This document shows, piece by piece, positions 26,843-35,945 of a DNA stretch of 64,000 nt (its first letter is position 1; each line of letters begins with the position of its first letter). The position numbers and the translations under genes are program-made. Origin of the DNA: QALR01 sp900552255 (GTDB taxonomy: Bacteria; Bacillota; Clostridia; Oscillospirales; CAG-272); contig DBFVEH010000013.1 in the NCBI GenBank assembly GCA_048526005.1, positions 1 through 64,000 on the forward strand, written 5' to 3'. The notes beneath the pieces were generated by a model. That model saw nothing but the letters and a program-made list of their open reading frames with translations, was not told the origin of the DNA and searched no databases.

Positions 26843-29749
26843 ATGGAATTTACAAAGGAAACCGCGAGAGACGCTTTGGGGCTGCCTGAAAAAAAGCTGT
26901 GCCGGCTGTTCGGGGAAAGGATGACGGGCGAATGCTGTGCGTCCTATCTGTCCCTTTCGACGGAGCAGGTTGTCGGCGCTTCCGGACTGCCCTTTTATGC
27001 CCCGCTTTCCGAGCATATCCTGAATTGTCCCGAAACGGCGCGCTATCTTGAAAATTTTCCCGGACAAAGTCATCTTTTTGTATTCGGAGAGACCATAAAA
27101 CACTATACGGAGGGAGGTGAGCTTCCGCTTCCACGCGATATCGAGGCGGCGCTGCGGGAACAGTATGATTTCCTCCTTGGAAGCGCCGGTGTGCTCGACG
27201 AAAACGGCGACCATATCCTTGACTTGAAATCGGAGAAGATCGGTACGCATTTCGACGTCAACCTGCTCATCGGCAACCGGATCGGCTTTCCGTCTCCATT
27301 GCTCACGACGCCGAAGGGCGCGCTCGATTCGCTCGGCCGCGGCTCTTTCCGCGGCACCGCGGCAAGGCAGGTCACAGCGACGCGCTACAATCTCATTCCG
27401 GAGCAGAACGGCGAGCCCTGCAATCGTCAGTTCTATCTTGTCGAGGACGGCGAGCAGATCTTCTATTCCGCCGATGTGAAAACGAATGTGAGATCCGCCG
27501 TCTGCCGCCATTCGCAGAATCATTCCGTCATCACCTATGAAACGGAATGCGGTCTGCGCATTACCCGCACCCTCTTTATCCTGCCGCAGGAAAGGGACAT
27601 GCCGGAGGCGGTCGAGGCACAGCACGTCACGGTCGAGAATCTGACAGGGCGTGAGCGGAAAATCAAGATCGTATTCACCGGCATGTTCGGGCTTGCCACG
27701 CCGGAATCCGTCATGAACGACATCATCTACGCGAGCGTAACATGGGAATCCGGCGTTTGGAGGATTGACGGAAGGCCGGCGGCGCTTTCCCCGAGCCCGC
27801 ATCCGCAGTATTTGAAGCCGTTCAAGCGTTTCGCCCTGCTTCTTTCGGAGGGCGCCTTTATGGACGAATACGCTGCGAATTACATGGATTTTGTCGGAAA
27901 CGGGACGCTGGAGAAACCTCAGCATGTCGCGCATCTTGTATCGTCTCCGGCGACGAAGATCGTTCCGTTTTTTGCCCTCGGCAAGACGCTTGTCCTGCCC
28001 GAGGGGGAAGGCGTGTCCGCGGATCTCTTTGTCGGCATGACGATCACGCCCGACGGGACGGACGACGCTCTTCGCGGGATGCTTGACCGCCTGATTGGGA
28101 CATATCAAAAGCCCGGCGCGGCGGAGGCCGCGCTTGCCAAGGTGCAGGACTTTACCAAAAAATATGCGGGATATCTTGAAGTTAAAACGGAGGACGCCGC
28201 TTTTGATGCCTATGTGAATCACAATTTGCCGTTTCAGGTATATTATCAGTCCTATGTGTCCCGTTCATTCGCGTGGACCCAGAAGGCCTACCGCGAGATC
28301 GGCTTCCGCGAGATCCAGGACATGTTCGCCTCCCTTTACTACATAACCGGCATGGGGGAGGACGGGCTTGCGCGCGACATGCTCGGCGAATGGATCTCGA
28401 ACGTATATGAGATGGGATATGCCAACCATAATTTTTATCATACCGGCAAGGAGCCCGGCATGTGCTCGGACGACGGGCTTTGGCTTGCGCAGGCGGTCTA
28501 TCGCTATGTTTCCCTGACGGGAGACACGGCGTTCCTCTCCGCGCTGTATCCGATTGCGGGTACCAATGAGAAGCGCACGGTGATGGAAACGCTTCTCGCG
28601 GTTGTGACCTACAGCGGGAAAATCTCCGTCGGCGCGCATGGGCTCCCTCTTCTCGATAAGGCGGACTGGAACGACTGCTTAAAGCTCGACGACGATTGGA
28701 TCGACGGCCCCGAAAAGGAGAAGCGGTATTTTGAGCAGCTTGATAGGACGGGTGAGCGCTATGGCGCGGCATTCCAAAATTCCTATTCCGAAAGCGTGAT
28801 GAACGCGTTTTTGCTCAAAATCGCATATGACGAGATCGCCGTCATGGCGGGACTTTGCGGGAATACCGCGCTGGAAACGGATATGCGCGGGCTGTCCGCC
28901 GCGCTGGCGGAGCGGATTCAGACGCATTGCTGGAAGGGCGACTTTTTCGCGCGCGCGCTGGTGGGCGGCGCGCGTGAGGGCGTCTATACCTATCTCGGTG
29001 CGGGCGGGGACGGGCTCAGTGCGGACGAGCGCATTTCCGGTACGTATTTTCTCAATTCGTTCAGCTGGTCGGTGCTGGCCGGCGTTGCAAGCGAGGCACA
29101 GATCGGAACGATGCTGAAAAAGATCAAGGAATATCTTGTGACCGAAGCGGGGATCAAGCTTTGCACGCCGTGCGACCTTTCCCGTCTTGCCACGGGAACC
29201 GCCACCAGCGCTTATTTCCCGGGCGACAGAGAAAACGGCGGCGTTTTCAAGCACGCGGCGATGATGGCGGCGTCCGCCTGCTTCAAGGCTGCAAAAGCCG
29301 TGTCGGATTCGTCTCTTGCAAAGGAGCTTGCCGAGCTTGCCTTTTTTGCCGTAGATACCGTCCTGCCGTATAAGACCTTGGAGCATCCGTTTACGACAAA
29401 GGGCAATCCGCGTTTCTGCACGCAGTATAACAACAGCATTACCGGCGAGAATATCGGTCCGATGCTTTCCGGAACGGCGAGCTGGCTGAATCTTACAGTC
29501 ATGGAGATGCTCGGCGTGGATTATGAGGGCGAGGATATCGTGTTTTCCCCCGTTCTGCCTGAGAATACCGAAAAGACGTCCTACAAAATAACGTCGGGGG
29601 ATACCGTTTTGGAGGTGGAGATCCGGAAGAAGCCCGGCTTTGCCCGTGTCACGCCGGACTCGTCGTTCCGTATGGACGGCGTGCCGTTTGCCGGACGGAC
29701 GAGGCGTCCTGCCGACGGAAAAACGCATATCATCGAAATCACGGTTTGA
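26843..29749 (+). CDS. GH94-type glycoside phosphorylase-like protein
   Basis: 968 residues from the ATG at 26843 (CGGAGGA upstream). An N-terminal beta-sandwich part (RYNLIPEQNGEPCNRQFYLVED region) is followed by an (alpha/alpha)6 barrel. LLDKADWNDCLKL near residue 608 carries the DWND motif whose Asp is the general acid in cellobiose and related phosphorylases; GTATSAYFPGDRENGG and FCTQYNNS also fit the clan. It probably phosphorolyses a beta-glucoside or oligoglucan; the length, beyond cellobiose phosphorylase, resembles oligoglucan phosphorylases, but specificity cannot be read. No sugar transporter is adjacent. Confidence 0.82.
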   Translation: MEFTKETARDALGLPEKKLCRLFGERMTGECCASYLSLSTEQVVGASGLPFYAPLSEHILNCPETARYLENFPGQSHLFVFGETIKHYTEGGELPLPRDIEAALREQYDFLLGSAGVLDENGDHILDLKSEKIGTHFDVNLLIGNRIGFPSPLLTTPKGALDSLGRGSFRGTAARQVTATRYNLIPEQNGEPCNRQFYLVEDGEQIFYSADVKTNVRSAVCRHSQNHSVITYETECGLRITRTLFILPQERDMPEAVEAQHVTVENLTGRERKIKIVFTGMFGLATPESVMNDIIYASVTWESGVWRIDGRPAALSPSPHPQYLKPFKRFALLLSEGAFMDEYAANYMDFVGNGTLEKPQHVAHLVSSPATKIVPFFALGKTLVLPEGEGVSADLFVGMTITPDGTDDALRGMLDRLIGTYQKPGAAEAALAKVQDFTKKYAGYLEVKTEDAAFDAYVNHNLPFQVYYQSYVSRSFAWTQKAYREIGFREIQDMFASLYYITGMGEDGLARDMLGEWISNVYEMGYANHNFYHTGKEPGMCSDDGLWLAQAVYRYVSLTGDTAFLSALYPIAGTNEKRTVMETLLAVVTYSGKISVGAHGLPLLDKADWNDCLKLDDDWIDGPEKEKRYFEQLDRTGERYGAAFQNSYSESVMNAFLLKIAYDEIAVMAGLCGNTALETDMRGLSAALAERIQTHCWKGDFFARALVGGAREGVYTYLGAGGDGLSADERISGTYFLNSFSWSVLAGVASEAQIGTMLKKIKEYLVTEAGIKLCTPCDLSRLATGTATSAYFPGDRENGGVFKHAAMMAASACFKAAKAVSDSSLAKELAELAFFAVDTVLPYKTLEHPFTTKGNPRFCTQYNNSITGENIGPMLSGTASWLNLTVMEMLGVDYEGEDIVFSPVLPENTEKTSYKITSGDTVLEVEIRKKPGFARVTPDSSFRMDGVPFAGRTRRPADGKTHIIEITV

Positions 29750-29804
29750 GATATTTGATAGAGGCTCCTTTTTGGCTTCGCCGTTCTGTTTCCTCGATAA
29801 GGAT

Positions 29805-29853
29805 GAAAAAGACCGCCTGTGTGATTTTTCAAATCACACAGGCGGCATATTTT
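29805..29853. terminator. Bidirectional terminator between the GH94-type and ADP-ribosylglycohydrolase genes
   Basis: CCGCCTGTGTGATTT-TTC-AAATCACACAGGCGG (29813-29845), perfect 15-bp stem with T-rich flanks on both strands. Confidence 0.9.
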
Positions 29854-29864
29854 TGCCGTCCGGT

Positions 29865-30986
29865 TTAACCGTTGAGCTCGATGAATCTTTTCACGACGTC
29901 CTCGATGGAGAGCGAGGTGTTTCCTTTGAGGTAGGTGCAGACCGTGTCGTTGAAGCGGTCGTACCAGTGCGCGGGGATTTTGTCAAAGCCGATGCAGGCG
30001 CCGACAATGCTTCCCACGGTGGCGCCGGTGCAGTCGTTGTCAAGTCCCATGGCCACACAGTTGCCGATACATTTTGTGAAATCGTCTCCGCCGAGCATGA
30101 GCGCGAAAACGATGATGCACATGTTGTTGATGGTGTGGACCGGGTGCATTTTCGGGAATTTCTCATCGATCAGCGCGCGTCCTCTCAGATAATTCGTCAC
30201 CTGTGCCTCGCAGGAGAATGCCCATTCGAGCGCCTGATAGAGCTCGCTTTCCTGTGGGAGCTGCTGCATGCCCTCTCTTACGGCGTCAAGGGGCGTTTTC
30301 GCGGTGAAAGCCGCCGCTACCGAGGCCGCGCAAAACATTTCGCCGTATATTCCGTTTTTGCGGTGTGTGAGGTATGCGTCGTTGTAGGAAAGCTTTGCCG
30401 CGGCTTCCGGATTGCCGGCCTCGGCGTATCCGAAGGCGTCCGCGCGGATGGCGGCGCCGATCCATTCCACATAGCCGTTGAAATTGGCGGCATATATCGG
30501 CTTTGTTCCCGAACGAAGCTGCTGGAGCGCCTCGTCCTCCGCAGTGCAGGCGTAGGGAAGAATGTCGAGCCAAAGCTCCGCCACATCGTCGACGGTATAA
30601 TTTTTGCCGTATTTTTCAAGCAGGAGCAGGTTGAGGATCGTATAGGTGATGTCGTCGTCAACCGGCACTTTGTCTATGTTCTCGAGCAGATAATCGGTTC
30701 TTTTATTGACCTGATAATGGATTTTTTCCGGACTGTCCGTCCCGGTCCAAAAGGCGTCGGGGGGATAGTTCATGCCGCAGTCGAGTGCGAGTGCCTGCAT
30801 TCTCGCGACGGAGTACAATTCGACCGGTATGCCGAGCACACAGCCTGCAAATCGACCGATCAGCGCACCTTTCATGCGGTTATATAGGTCCGACGGCTTC
30901 TCGGACGAACGGCGGGCTCCCTCCGGACGCAGCTCGAGGATCTCCTTGAGGGCATCCGGTTGAGTGATATCTTGGTTTCTGTACAT
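29865..30986 (-). CDS. ADP-ribosylglycohydrolase family protein
   Basis: 373 residues from the ATG at 30986 (GGAGAAAAAGA upstream). Fold hallmarks: MKGALIGRFAGCVLGIPVE near residue 38, the first metal-site cluster VDDDITYT near 110, and LDNDCTGATVGSIVGA near 320, which supplies the second set of Asp residues. This family removes ADP-ribose from proteins or small molecules, or has related hydrolase roles; the substrate here is not evident. Own promoter. Confidence 0.92.
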   Translation of the reverse strand: MYRNQDITQPDALKEILELRPEGARRSSEKPSDLYNRMKGALIGRFAGCVLGIPVELYSVARMQALALDCGMNYPPDAFWTGTDSPEKIHYQVNKRTDYLLENIDKVPVDDDITYTILNLLLLEKYGKNYTVDDVAELWLDILPYACTAEDEALQQLRSGTKPIYAANFNGYVEWIGAAIRADAFGYAEAGNPEAAAKLSYNDAYLTHRKNGIYGEMFCAASVAAAFTAKTPLDAVREGMQQLPQESELYQALEWAFSCEAQVTNYLRGRALIDEKFPKMHPVHTINNMCIIVFALMLGGDDFTKCIGNCVAMGLDNDCTGATVGSIVGACIGFDKIPAHWYDRFNDTVCTYLKGNTSLSIEDVVKRFIELNG

Positions 30987-31038
30987 TCTTTTTCTCCGTT
31001 TCCATATAAATTCGGATAAATCCGTATGAACGGTTTGC

Positions 31039-31067
31039 ATTATATCATGTAGACGCGATACATGCAA
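31039..31067 (-). promoter_or_regulatory. Promoter of the ADP-ribosylglycohydrolase gene
   Basis: Minus strand TTGCAT (31067-31062), 17-base spacer, TATAAT (31044-31039). Confidence 0.75.
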
Positions 31068-31214
31068 GAACAAATCTGTAATTTCCTGAAAAATTTTCAA
31101 TTTTAAGGGTATCAATGGAACAAATTTATTGGACAGGGCCTATTTTATAGGTATCGATCCTTGTCGAGGCGCTGGTATGATAACGGCGTCTGCATCGGAG
31201 GTTTGGATGTGAAC

Positions 31215-31254
31215 AAAGAAACGCGGGATTTCAAGAAATCCCGCGTTTCTTTTT
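31215..31254. terminator. Strong bidirectional hairpin in a long gene-free stretch
   Basis: AAAGAAACGCGGGATTTC and its exact complement (31215-31252) around two bases, followed by T runs on either strand. On the minus strand it lies about 170 bases after the Cys-rich gene and can end that transcript. The rest of 31068-31420 shows no gene that I can support. Confidence 0.8.
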
Positions 31255-31420
31255 ACAGACGCCGCCGATGCGGCGGTATGTCTCTATATTTATATAAAGC
31301 TGCATTTACAGCGGATATCGATAATTTTTGCTTTTCAGAAGATTCTCTTTATGTGCTCCGATGCAGGTAACGGCACAGGAGCGCGTGACGGTCTCCTTCA
31401 TAAGATGGAGAATGACGATA

Positions 31421-31750
31421 TTATCTTCTGGAGTTGGACGCAGCGACGCAGATCATTCCGGGGCAACGGCTGCAGCACCCGCATCCGCAGCTACATCTGT
31501 CGGACGTACCGCCGACGGTGTCATCATTGCTGCCGCATCCGCAGCCGCGTCTGTCGGAGACGCCGCCGACGCTGTCGTCGTCACGGTTTCTGCCGCATCC
31601 GCAGCCGCGTCTGTCGGAGACGCCGCCGACGCTGTCGTCGTCACGGTTTCTGCCGCATCCGCATCCGCGTCTGTCGGAGACGCCGCCGACGCTGTCGTCA
31701 TCACGGTTCCTGCCGCAGCAGAATCTGCTCATACAGTTTCCTAAACACAT
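31421..31750 (-). CDS. Cys/Gly-rich protein with tandem 20-residue repeats
   Basis: 109 residues. Start ATG at 31750 is preceded by GAAGGAGGTGA, an almost ideal SD, and by TATAAT near 31775. After a Cys-containing head (MCLGNCMSRFCCGRN) come three near-identical units of RNRDDDSVGGVSDRRGCGCG, one diverged unit, and a tail with a dense Cys cluster (RCSCGCGCCSRC); about 17 Cys in all. The base differences among the repeats are silent in this frame only. No signal peptide or membrane helix. Metal binding, a coat-type structural role or a peptide precursor are all open; function unknown. Confidence 0.8.
   Translation of the reverse strand: MCLGNCMSRFCCGRNRDDDSVGGVSDRRGCGCGRNRDDDSVGGVSDRRGCGCGRNRDDDSVGGVSDRRGCGCGSNDDTVGGTSDRCSCGCGCCSRCPGMICVAASNSRR
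31531..31717. repeat. 60-bp tandem repeat inside the Cys-rich gene
   Basis: Three near-identical 60-bp copies with a fourth diverged copy at about 31470-31530. The period equals 20 codons. Copies differ at one to two bases. Confidence 0.95.
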
Positions 31751-31810
31751 TTTTATCACCTCCTTCAATGACATTATATGCCGGATTTGATTTCTGGTCC
31801 GTAAAAATGG

Positions 31811-31848
31811 ACAAAGAAAAACACCGTCCTCCGATGCGGCGGTGTTTT
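31811..31848 (-). terminator. Terminator after yccF
   Basis: AAAACACCG/CGGTGTTTT stem; on the minus strand it ends in a TTTTTCTTT run. Confidence 0.7.
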
Positions 31849-31858
31849 ATCGGACAGG

Positions 31859-32224
31859 TTAGCCCGGTGTGACGGACGCGCCGAACGGCATCAGCGCGAG
31901 TTTGGCAAATTTAAAGCATTGCTTTCCGAACGGGATCCCGATGATGGTGATGCAAAGGACAAGCCCCGCGACCGCTGTCGTGGCGGCAAGCTCGATTCCC
32001 CCGAAAATGAGCCACAGGATATTGACAAGCAGGGAAAACGCACCGCCGCCATACACCACGCGCTTTCCGAACGGAGCAAGCATCAGCCCCGCCATTTTGA
32101 AGCATTGGAGCCCGACCGGGATCCCGACGATCGTGACGCACCATAAAAGACCTATGAGCGCCCAGCCGAGAAAAAGCCAAAATCCGCACAGAATGATCCA
32201 TAATATATTTCCAATAAGACGCAT
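31859..32224 (-). CDS. YccF (DUF307) inner-membrane domain protein
   Basis: 121 residues from the ATG at 32224 (GGAGGG SD). Four membrane helices arranged as two similar halves, each ending in the family pattern IGIPxGxQCFKxAxLxLxPFG (seen as VGIPVGLQCFKMAGLMLAPFG-like and IGIPFGKQCFKFAKLALMPFG-like stretches). A widespread membrane protein of unknown role. Single gene with its own promoter. Confidence 0.92.
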   Translation of the reverse strand: MRLIGNILWIILCGFWLFLGWALIGLLWCVTIVGIPVGLQCFKMAGLMLAPFGKRVVYGGGAFSLLVNILWLIFGGIELAATTAVAGLVLCITIIGIPFGKQCFKFAKLALMPFGASVTPG

Positions 32225-32291
32225 AAATCCCTCCGAAACCATAAAGAACAAGGCGATACACATTCCCCTAAGTATCGTCTCTTAGAAATAT

Positions 32292-32319
32292 ATTATAGCA
32301 GGATTTATAATATTATCAA
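32292..32319 (-). promoter_or_regulatory. Promoter of yccF
   Basis: Minus strand TTGATA (32319-32314), 16-base spacer, TATAAT (32297-32292). Confidence 0.55.
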
Positions 32320-32336
32320 GAGAGATAAGAAAAAAT

Positions 32337-32373
32337 TAAGAAAGAGCGCACAGCGGAGCTGTGCGCTCTTTCT
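32337..32373 (-). terminator. Terminator of ABC exporter module 1
   Basis: AAAGAGCGCACAGC-GGA-GCTGTGCGCTCTTT, perfect 14-bp stem. Confidence 0.9.
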
Positions 32374-32382
32374 TGTTTGGCC

Positions 32383-34185
32383 TTACGAGGCTTGTTCAAA
32401 CTGGCTGTTGTAAAGCTCGGCATAAAAGCCGCCCTTTTTCATCAGCTCTTCATGATCGCCGCTTTCGATGATATTTCCGTCCTTCATGACAAGGATCTTA
32501 TCCGCGTTGCGGATGGTGGAAAGCCTGTGGGCGATGACAAAGGACGTCCGTCCCTTTGTCATTTTATCCATCGCCTCCTGAATCAGGATTTCCGTGCGCG
32601 TATCGACGGAGCTTGTCGCCTCATCGAGAATGATCATCGGCGCGTTTTCGATCATTGCGCGCGCGATGGTGAGCAGCTGTTTCTGGCCTGCGGAAAGATT
32701 CATTTTATCGTCGATCACGGTATCGTAGCCGTGCGGAAGCGTGCCGATGAAGTGATGCAGTCCGACGGCGCGGCAGGCATCTTCCACCTGCTTGTCGCTG
32801 ATGTTTTTCTTGCCGTAGACGATGTTGTCGCGGATGGTTCCCTCAAAAAGCCATGTGTCCTGAAGGACCATGCCGAAGAGATCGTGTACGTTCTCTCTCG
32901 TCAGCTCGCTTACCGGTACGCCGTCGATCTTGATGCTGCCTCCGTTGATATCATAGAATTTCATGAGCAGGTTGACCATCGTCGTTTTTCCGGCGCCCGT
33001 CGGTCCGACGATGGCGACCTTTTGGCCGGGATAGATGTGTTCGGAAAAATCGTGGATGATGATCTTGTCCTTGTCGTAACCGAAGCTTACATGCTCAAAT
33101 TCGACCTCGCCGCGCACGTTTTCGAGTACCGCTGTTTTATCCGATTCGTCCGGCATTTCCTCGGCTTCGAGAAATTCAAACACGCGGTCGGAGGCGGCTG
33201 CGGTCGATTGCAGGCTTGTCATAGCCTGTGCGATTTGGGAAAGCGGGCTTGAGAAGAGTCTGACATAGATAATGAAAGCGACGATCACACCGAAGTCGAT
33301 GGCTCCGTTCATGGCAAGCGCCGCGCCGACAACACAGACGGCGACATATCCGAAATTGCCGACGAAGCTCATGACGGGCATCATGAGTCCCGATAAAAAC
33401 TGGGATTTCCAGTTGCTTTCATACAGCTTTTCATTCATTTCATTGAATTTCTCACTTTGCTGCTCCTCGGCGTTATAGAGACGGACGATGTTATGTCCGG
33501 AGTAGACCTCCTCGATATGTCCGTTGATCTTGCCGAGCCATTCCTGCCGCGCCGTGAAATATTTCTGCGAGCTTTTGGTGACGATCATCACAAAAGCAAA
33601 GCCGATGAGAGAGGCGGCGATGGCGGTGATCGCCATGATCCAGTTCGTTTTGAACATCATGAAAAGGCAGCCGACAAAGAGCGCCGCCGCGGAAACGATC
33701 TGGACGACGCTGCGCTGAAGCGTATCGCCGATGGAGTCCACGTCGTTCGTGACGCGGGAGAGCACGTCTCCGAAGCTTGTTTTGTTGTAGTAATCAATCG
33801 GTAGACGATTGATTTTCTTTGAGATTGCGCCGCGCAGATTTTTGGAGACCTTTTGATTGACCGTCGTCATGATGAGCCCCTGCATAAGACTGAGCAGCCA
33901 GCTTGCCGCATAGAAGGCGACGAGCGTGTAGCATATGCTTAATACCGCGTCAAAATCGATTCCGGTGAGAAAGCCTTCGCTGATAAGGTTGGTAAGCTCG
34001 CTGACCTTATCCGGACCGATGACCGTGAATACGGCGCCGCCGACGGCACACAGCATGGCGACAATCACCGCCGGGACAAACGGACGGCAGAACGCGATCA
34101 GCTTTCCCATTGACTTTTTAAAATTGACGGACTTTTCCGGCGTATTCGCCTGTCCTTTATGAATCATTCCCCGAGGATTTGTCAT
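32383..34185 (-). CDS. ABC exporter half-transporter, canonical NBD (module 1, subunit B)
   Basis: 600 residues: six-helix type I exporter membrane domain (about 30-330) and an NBD with Walker A GPTGAGKTT, signature LSAGQKQ, Walker B MIILDEATSSVD with the catalytic Glu, and switch His in VIAHRLST. It overlaps the upstream half-transporter gene by four bases (ATGA). The pair matches heterodimeric multidrug exporters such as BmrCD or TM287/288, in which this subunit supplies the active Glu. Export substrate unknown. Confidence 0.93.
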   Translation of the reverse strand: MTNPRGMIHKGQANTPEKSVNFKKSMGKLIAFCRPFVPAVIVAMLCAVGGAVFTVIGPDKVSELTNLISEGFLTGIDFDAVLSICYTLVAFYAASWLLSLMQGLIMTTVNQKVSKNLRGAISKKINRLPIDYYNKTSFGDVLSRVTNDVDSIGDTLQRSVVQIVSAAALFVGCLFMMFKTNWIMAITAIAASLIGFAFVMIVTKSSQKYFTARQEWLGKINGHIEEVYSGHNIVRLYNAEEQQSEKFNEMNEKLYESNWKSQFLSGLMMPVMSFVGNFGYVAVCVVGAALAMNGAIDFGVIVAFIIYVRLFSSPLSQIAQAMTSLQSTAAASDRVFEFLEAEEMPDESDKTAVLENVRGEVEFEHVSFGYDKDKIIIHDFSEHIYPGQKVAIVGPTGAGKTTMVNLLMKFYDINGGSIKIDGVPVSELTRENVHDLFGMVLQDTWLFEGTIRDNIVYGKKNISDKQVEDACRAVGLHHFIGTLPHGYDTVIDDKMNLSAGQKQLLTIARAMIENAPMIILDEATSSVDTRTEILIQEAMDKMTKGRTSFVIAHRLSTIRNADKILVMKDGNIIESGDHEELMKKGGFYAELYNSQFEQAS

Positions 34186-35945
34186 GCTCCGAGTTCCTCC
34201 TTTGAAAGCTGTGAGAGAGCGATCTCACGGTATACGTCACAGGACGCCAGCAGCTCGTCGTGTGTGCCGATTCCGACGGCGCATCCGTCGTCGATGACGA
34301 TGATGCGGTCGGCATCCTTGATCGTCCCGATCCGCTGCGCGACGATGAGACTTGTCACGCCGGACGTTTCCTTCTTCAGTGCGGAACGCAGCGTCCGGTC
34401 CGTTTTATAGTCGAGCGCGGAGAACGAATCGTCAAAGATGTAGATTTCCGGCTTGCGGCAGATTGCGCGCGCAATGGAGAGCCGCTGCTTCTGACCGCCG
34501 GAGAAGTTCGCGCCGCCCTGCGCGACCGCGCCGTTATAAGTATTTTCAAGGTTTTCCACAAAGTCCTTGCTCTGCGCCGTTTTGACCGCCGCTGCGATCT
34601 GCTCTTCGTCCGCAGGGGCCTTTCCGTTGTCGCCGAATGCCACATTGGATGCGACCGTTCCGGAGAAAAGCACCGCCTTTTGAGGGACATAGCCGAGCTT
34701 ATTGTAGAGCTCAGATAATTTGTAATCTTTTACGTTGACGCCGTCAACGAGCACCTCTCCCTCCGTCGCGTCGTAAAATCTTGCGACAAGGTTGACGATC
34801 GTGCTTTTTCCGCTTCCCGTGGCGCCGATGAAAGCGACGGTCTCCCCTTTGTGAGCGGTAAAGCTGATATTATGCAGCACGTATTCGTCCGCATCGGGAT
34901 ATTTGAAGCTGACGTTGCGGAATTCCACCTCGCCGCGAAGCCCCGTTTCGCTGCCGTCGGAGGTCCCGTCGAGGATGCTTGGCTTTGTTTCCAAAACCTC
35001 GTTAATGCGCTTAGCCGATACGGAAGCACGCGGCAGCATGACGAAGATCATGGTGAGCATCATGAACGCCATGATGACCTGCATCGCGTAGGAGGAGAAC
35101 ACGACCATATTGGAGAAGAGCGGGAGCTTGTCGAGCATATCTGCGGCGTCGATGAGATAGGCGCCGATCCAGTAGATGCCGAGGGTGATGCCGTTCATGA
35201 CAAGACTCATCGTAGGGCTCATGACCTGCATGGCGCGCTGTGCTTTCAGGTTGGTGTCGGTGAGCTCGTCGTTTGCCTTTTCAAATTTTTCCTCTTGATA
35301 TCCTTCGGCGTTGTAAGCACGCACGACGCGGATCCCCGTGAGATTTTCTCTTGTGACGCGGTTGAGATTGTCGGTCAGTCCCTGTATCCGCTTAAATTTA
35401 GGAAGGGCATATATCATGATGAACAGGATTGTCGCGATCAGAATGATGACCGCACAGGCGGTGAGCATAGACCATTGCCATGTTCCCTTGTTCTGGATCT
35501 TGATAATAGCCATGACCGCCATGATCGGCGCCTTGACGATCATTTGCAGCCCCATAGCCACGATCATTTGGATTTGTGTGATATCGTTGGTCGAGCGGGT
35601 GATCAAACTGTCCGTCGAAAAGCCTCCGATCTCCTCCATGGAAAAAGATTCGACCTTTTCAAACAGCTCGCGACGCAGCCTTTTTGAGAGGTTCGCCGCA
35701 ATCTGTGCGGCGAAAAATCCGACGATGACCGATGTGACAAGGCTTCCCAGTGCACATAGAAGCATTTTGCCTCCCGCCGTAAAAATTTCCGACATTTGGC
35801 TACCTTCGGTTTTGACAAGCTCTGTGATTTCCGTCATGTATTCGGGCAGCCTGAGGTCCAGCCATACCTGTACGACGATGAACAAAACGCTTATGATGAC
35901 AAAGCACCATTCCTTTGTTCTCAAATGCTTAAAAATTTTTATCAT
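34182..35945 (-). CDS. ABC exporter half-transporter, degenerate NBD (module 1, subunit A)
   Basis: 587 residues from the ATG at 35945 (AAAGGA eight bases upstream), overlapping the end of the MarR gene by 17 bases. Six membrane helices, then an NBD with Walker A GATGSGKST, signature FSGGQKQ, Walker B YIFDDSFSALD and AQRIGT. The catalytic Glu is Asp and the switch His is Gln, the known mark of the inactive site in heterodimeric exporters. Partner of the next gene. Confidence 0.93.
   Translation of the reverse strand: MIKIFKHLRTKEWCFVIISVLFIVVQVWLDLRLPEYMTEITELVKTEGSQMSEIFTAGGKMLLCALGSLVTSVIVGFFAAQIAANLSKRLRRELFEKVESFSMEEIGGFSTDSLITRSTNDITQIQMIVAMGLQMIVKAPIMAVMAIIKIQNKGTWQWSMLTACAVIILIATILFIMIYALPKFKRIQGLTDNLNRVTRENLTGIRVVRAYNAEGYQEEKFEKANDELTDTNLKAQRAMQVMSPTMSLVMNGITLGIYWIGAYLIDAADMLDKLPLFSNMVVFSSYAMQVIMAFMMLTMIFVMLPRASVSAKRINEVLETKPSILDGTSDGSETGLRGEVEFRNVSFKYPDADEYVLHNISFTAHKGETVAFIGATGSGKSTIVNLVARFYDATEGEVLVDGVNVKDYKLSELYNKLGYVPQKAVLFSGTVASNVAFGDNGKAPADEEQIAAAVKTAQSKDFVENLENTYNGAVAQGGANFSGGQKQRLSIARAICRKPEIYIFDDSFSALDYKTDRTLRSALKKETSGVTSLIVAQRIGTIKDADRIIVIDDGCAVGIGTHDELLASCDVYREIALSQLSKEELGA

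Noticed and set aside
26825..28222. 465-codon minus-strand open frame
   Set aside because: Antisense shadow of the GH94-type gene with no SD or recognisable motif.
31470..31730. 60-bp direct repeats considered as a CRISPR array
   Set aside because: The copies are contiguous with no unique spacers, and the period equals 20 codons of an open frame.
31328..31872. Plus-strand open frames over the 60-bp repeats (Ala/Ser/Val-rich or Arg/Cys-rich)
   Set aside because: Shadows of the Cys-rich minus-strand gene; copy differences are silent only in the minus frame, which also has the SD.
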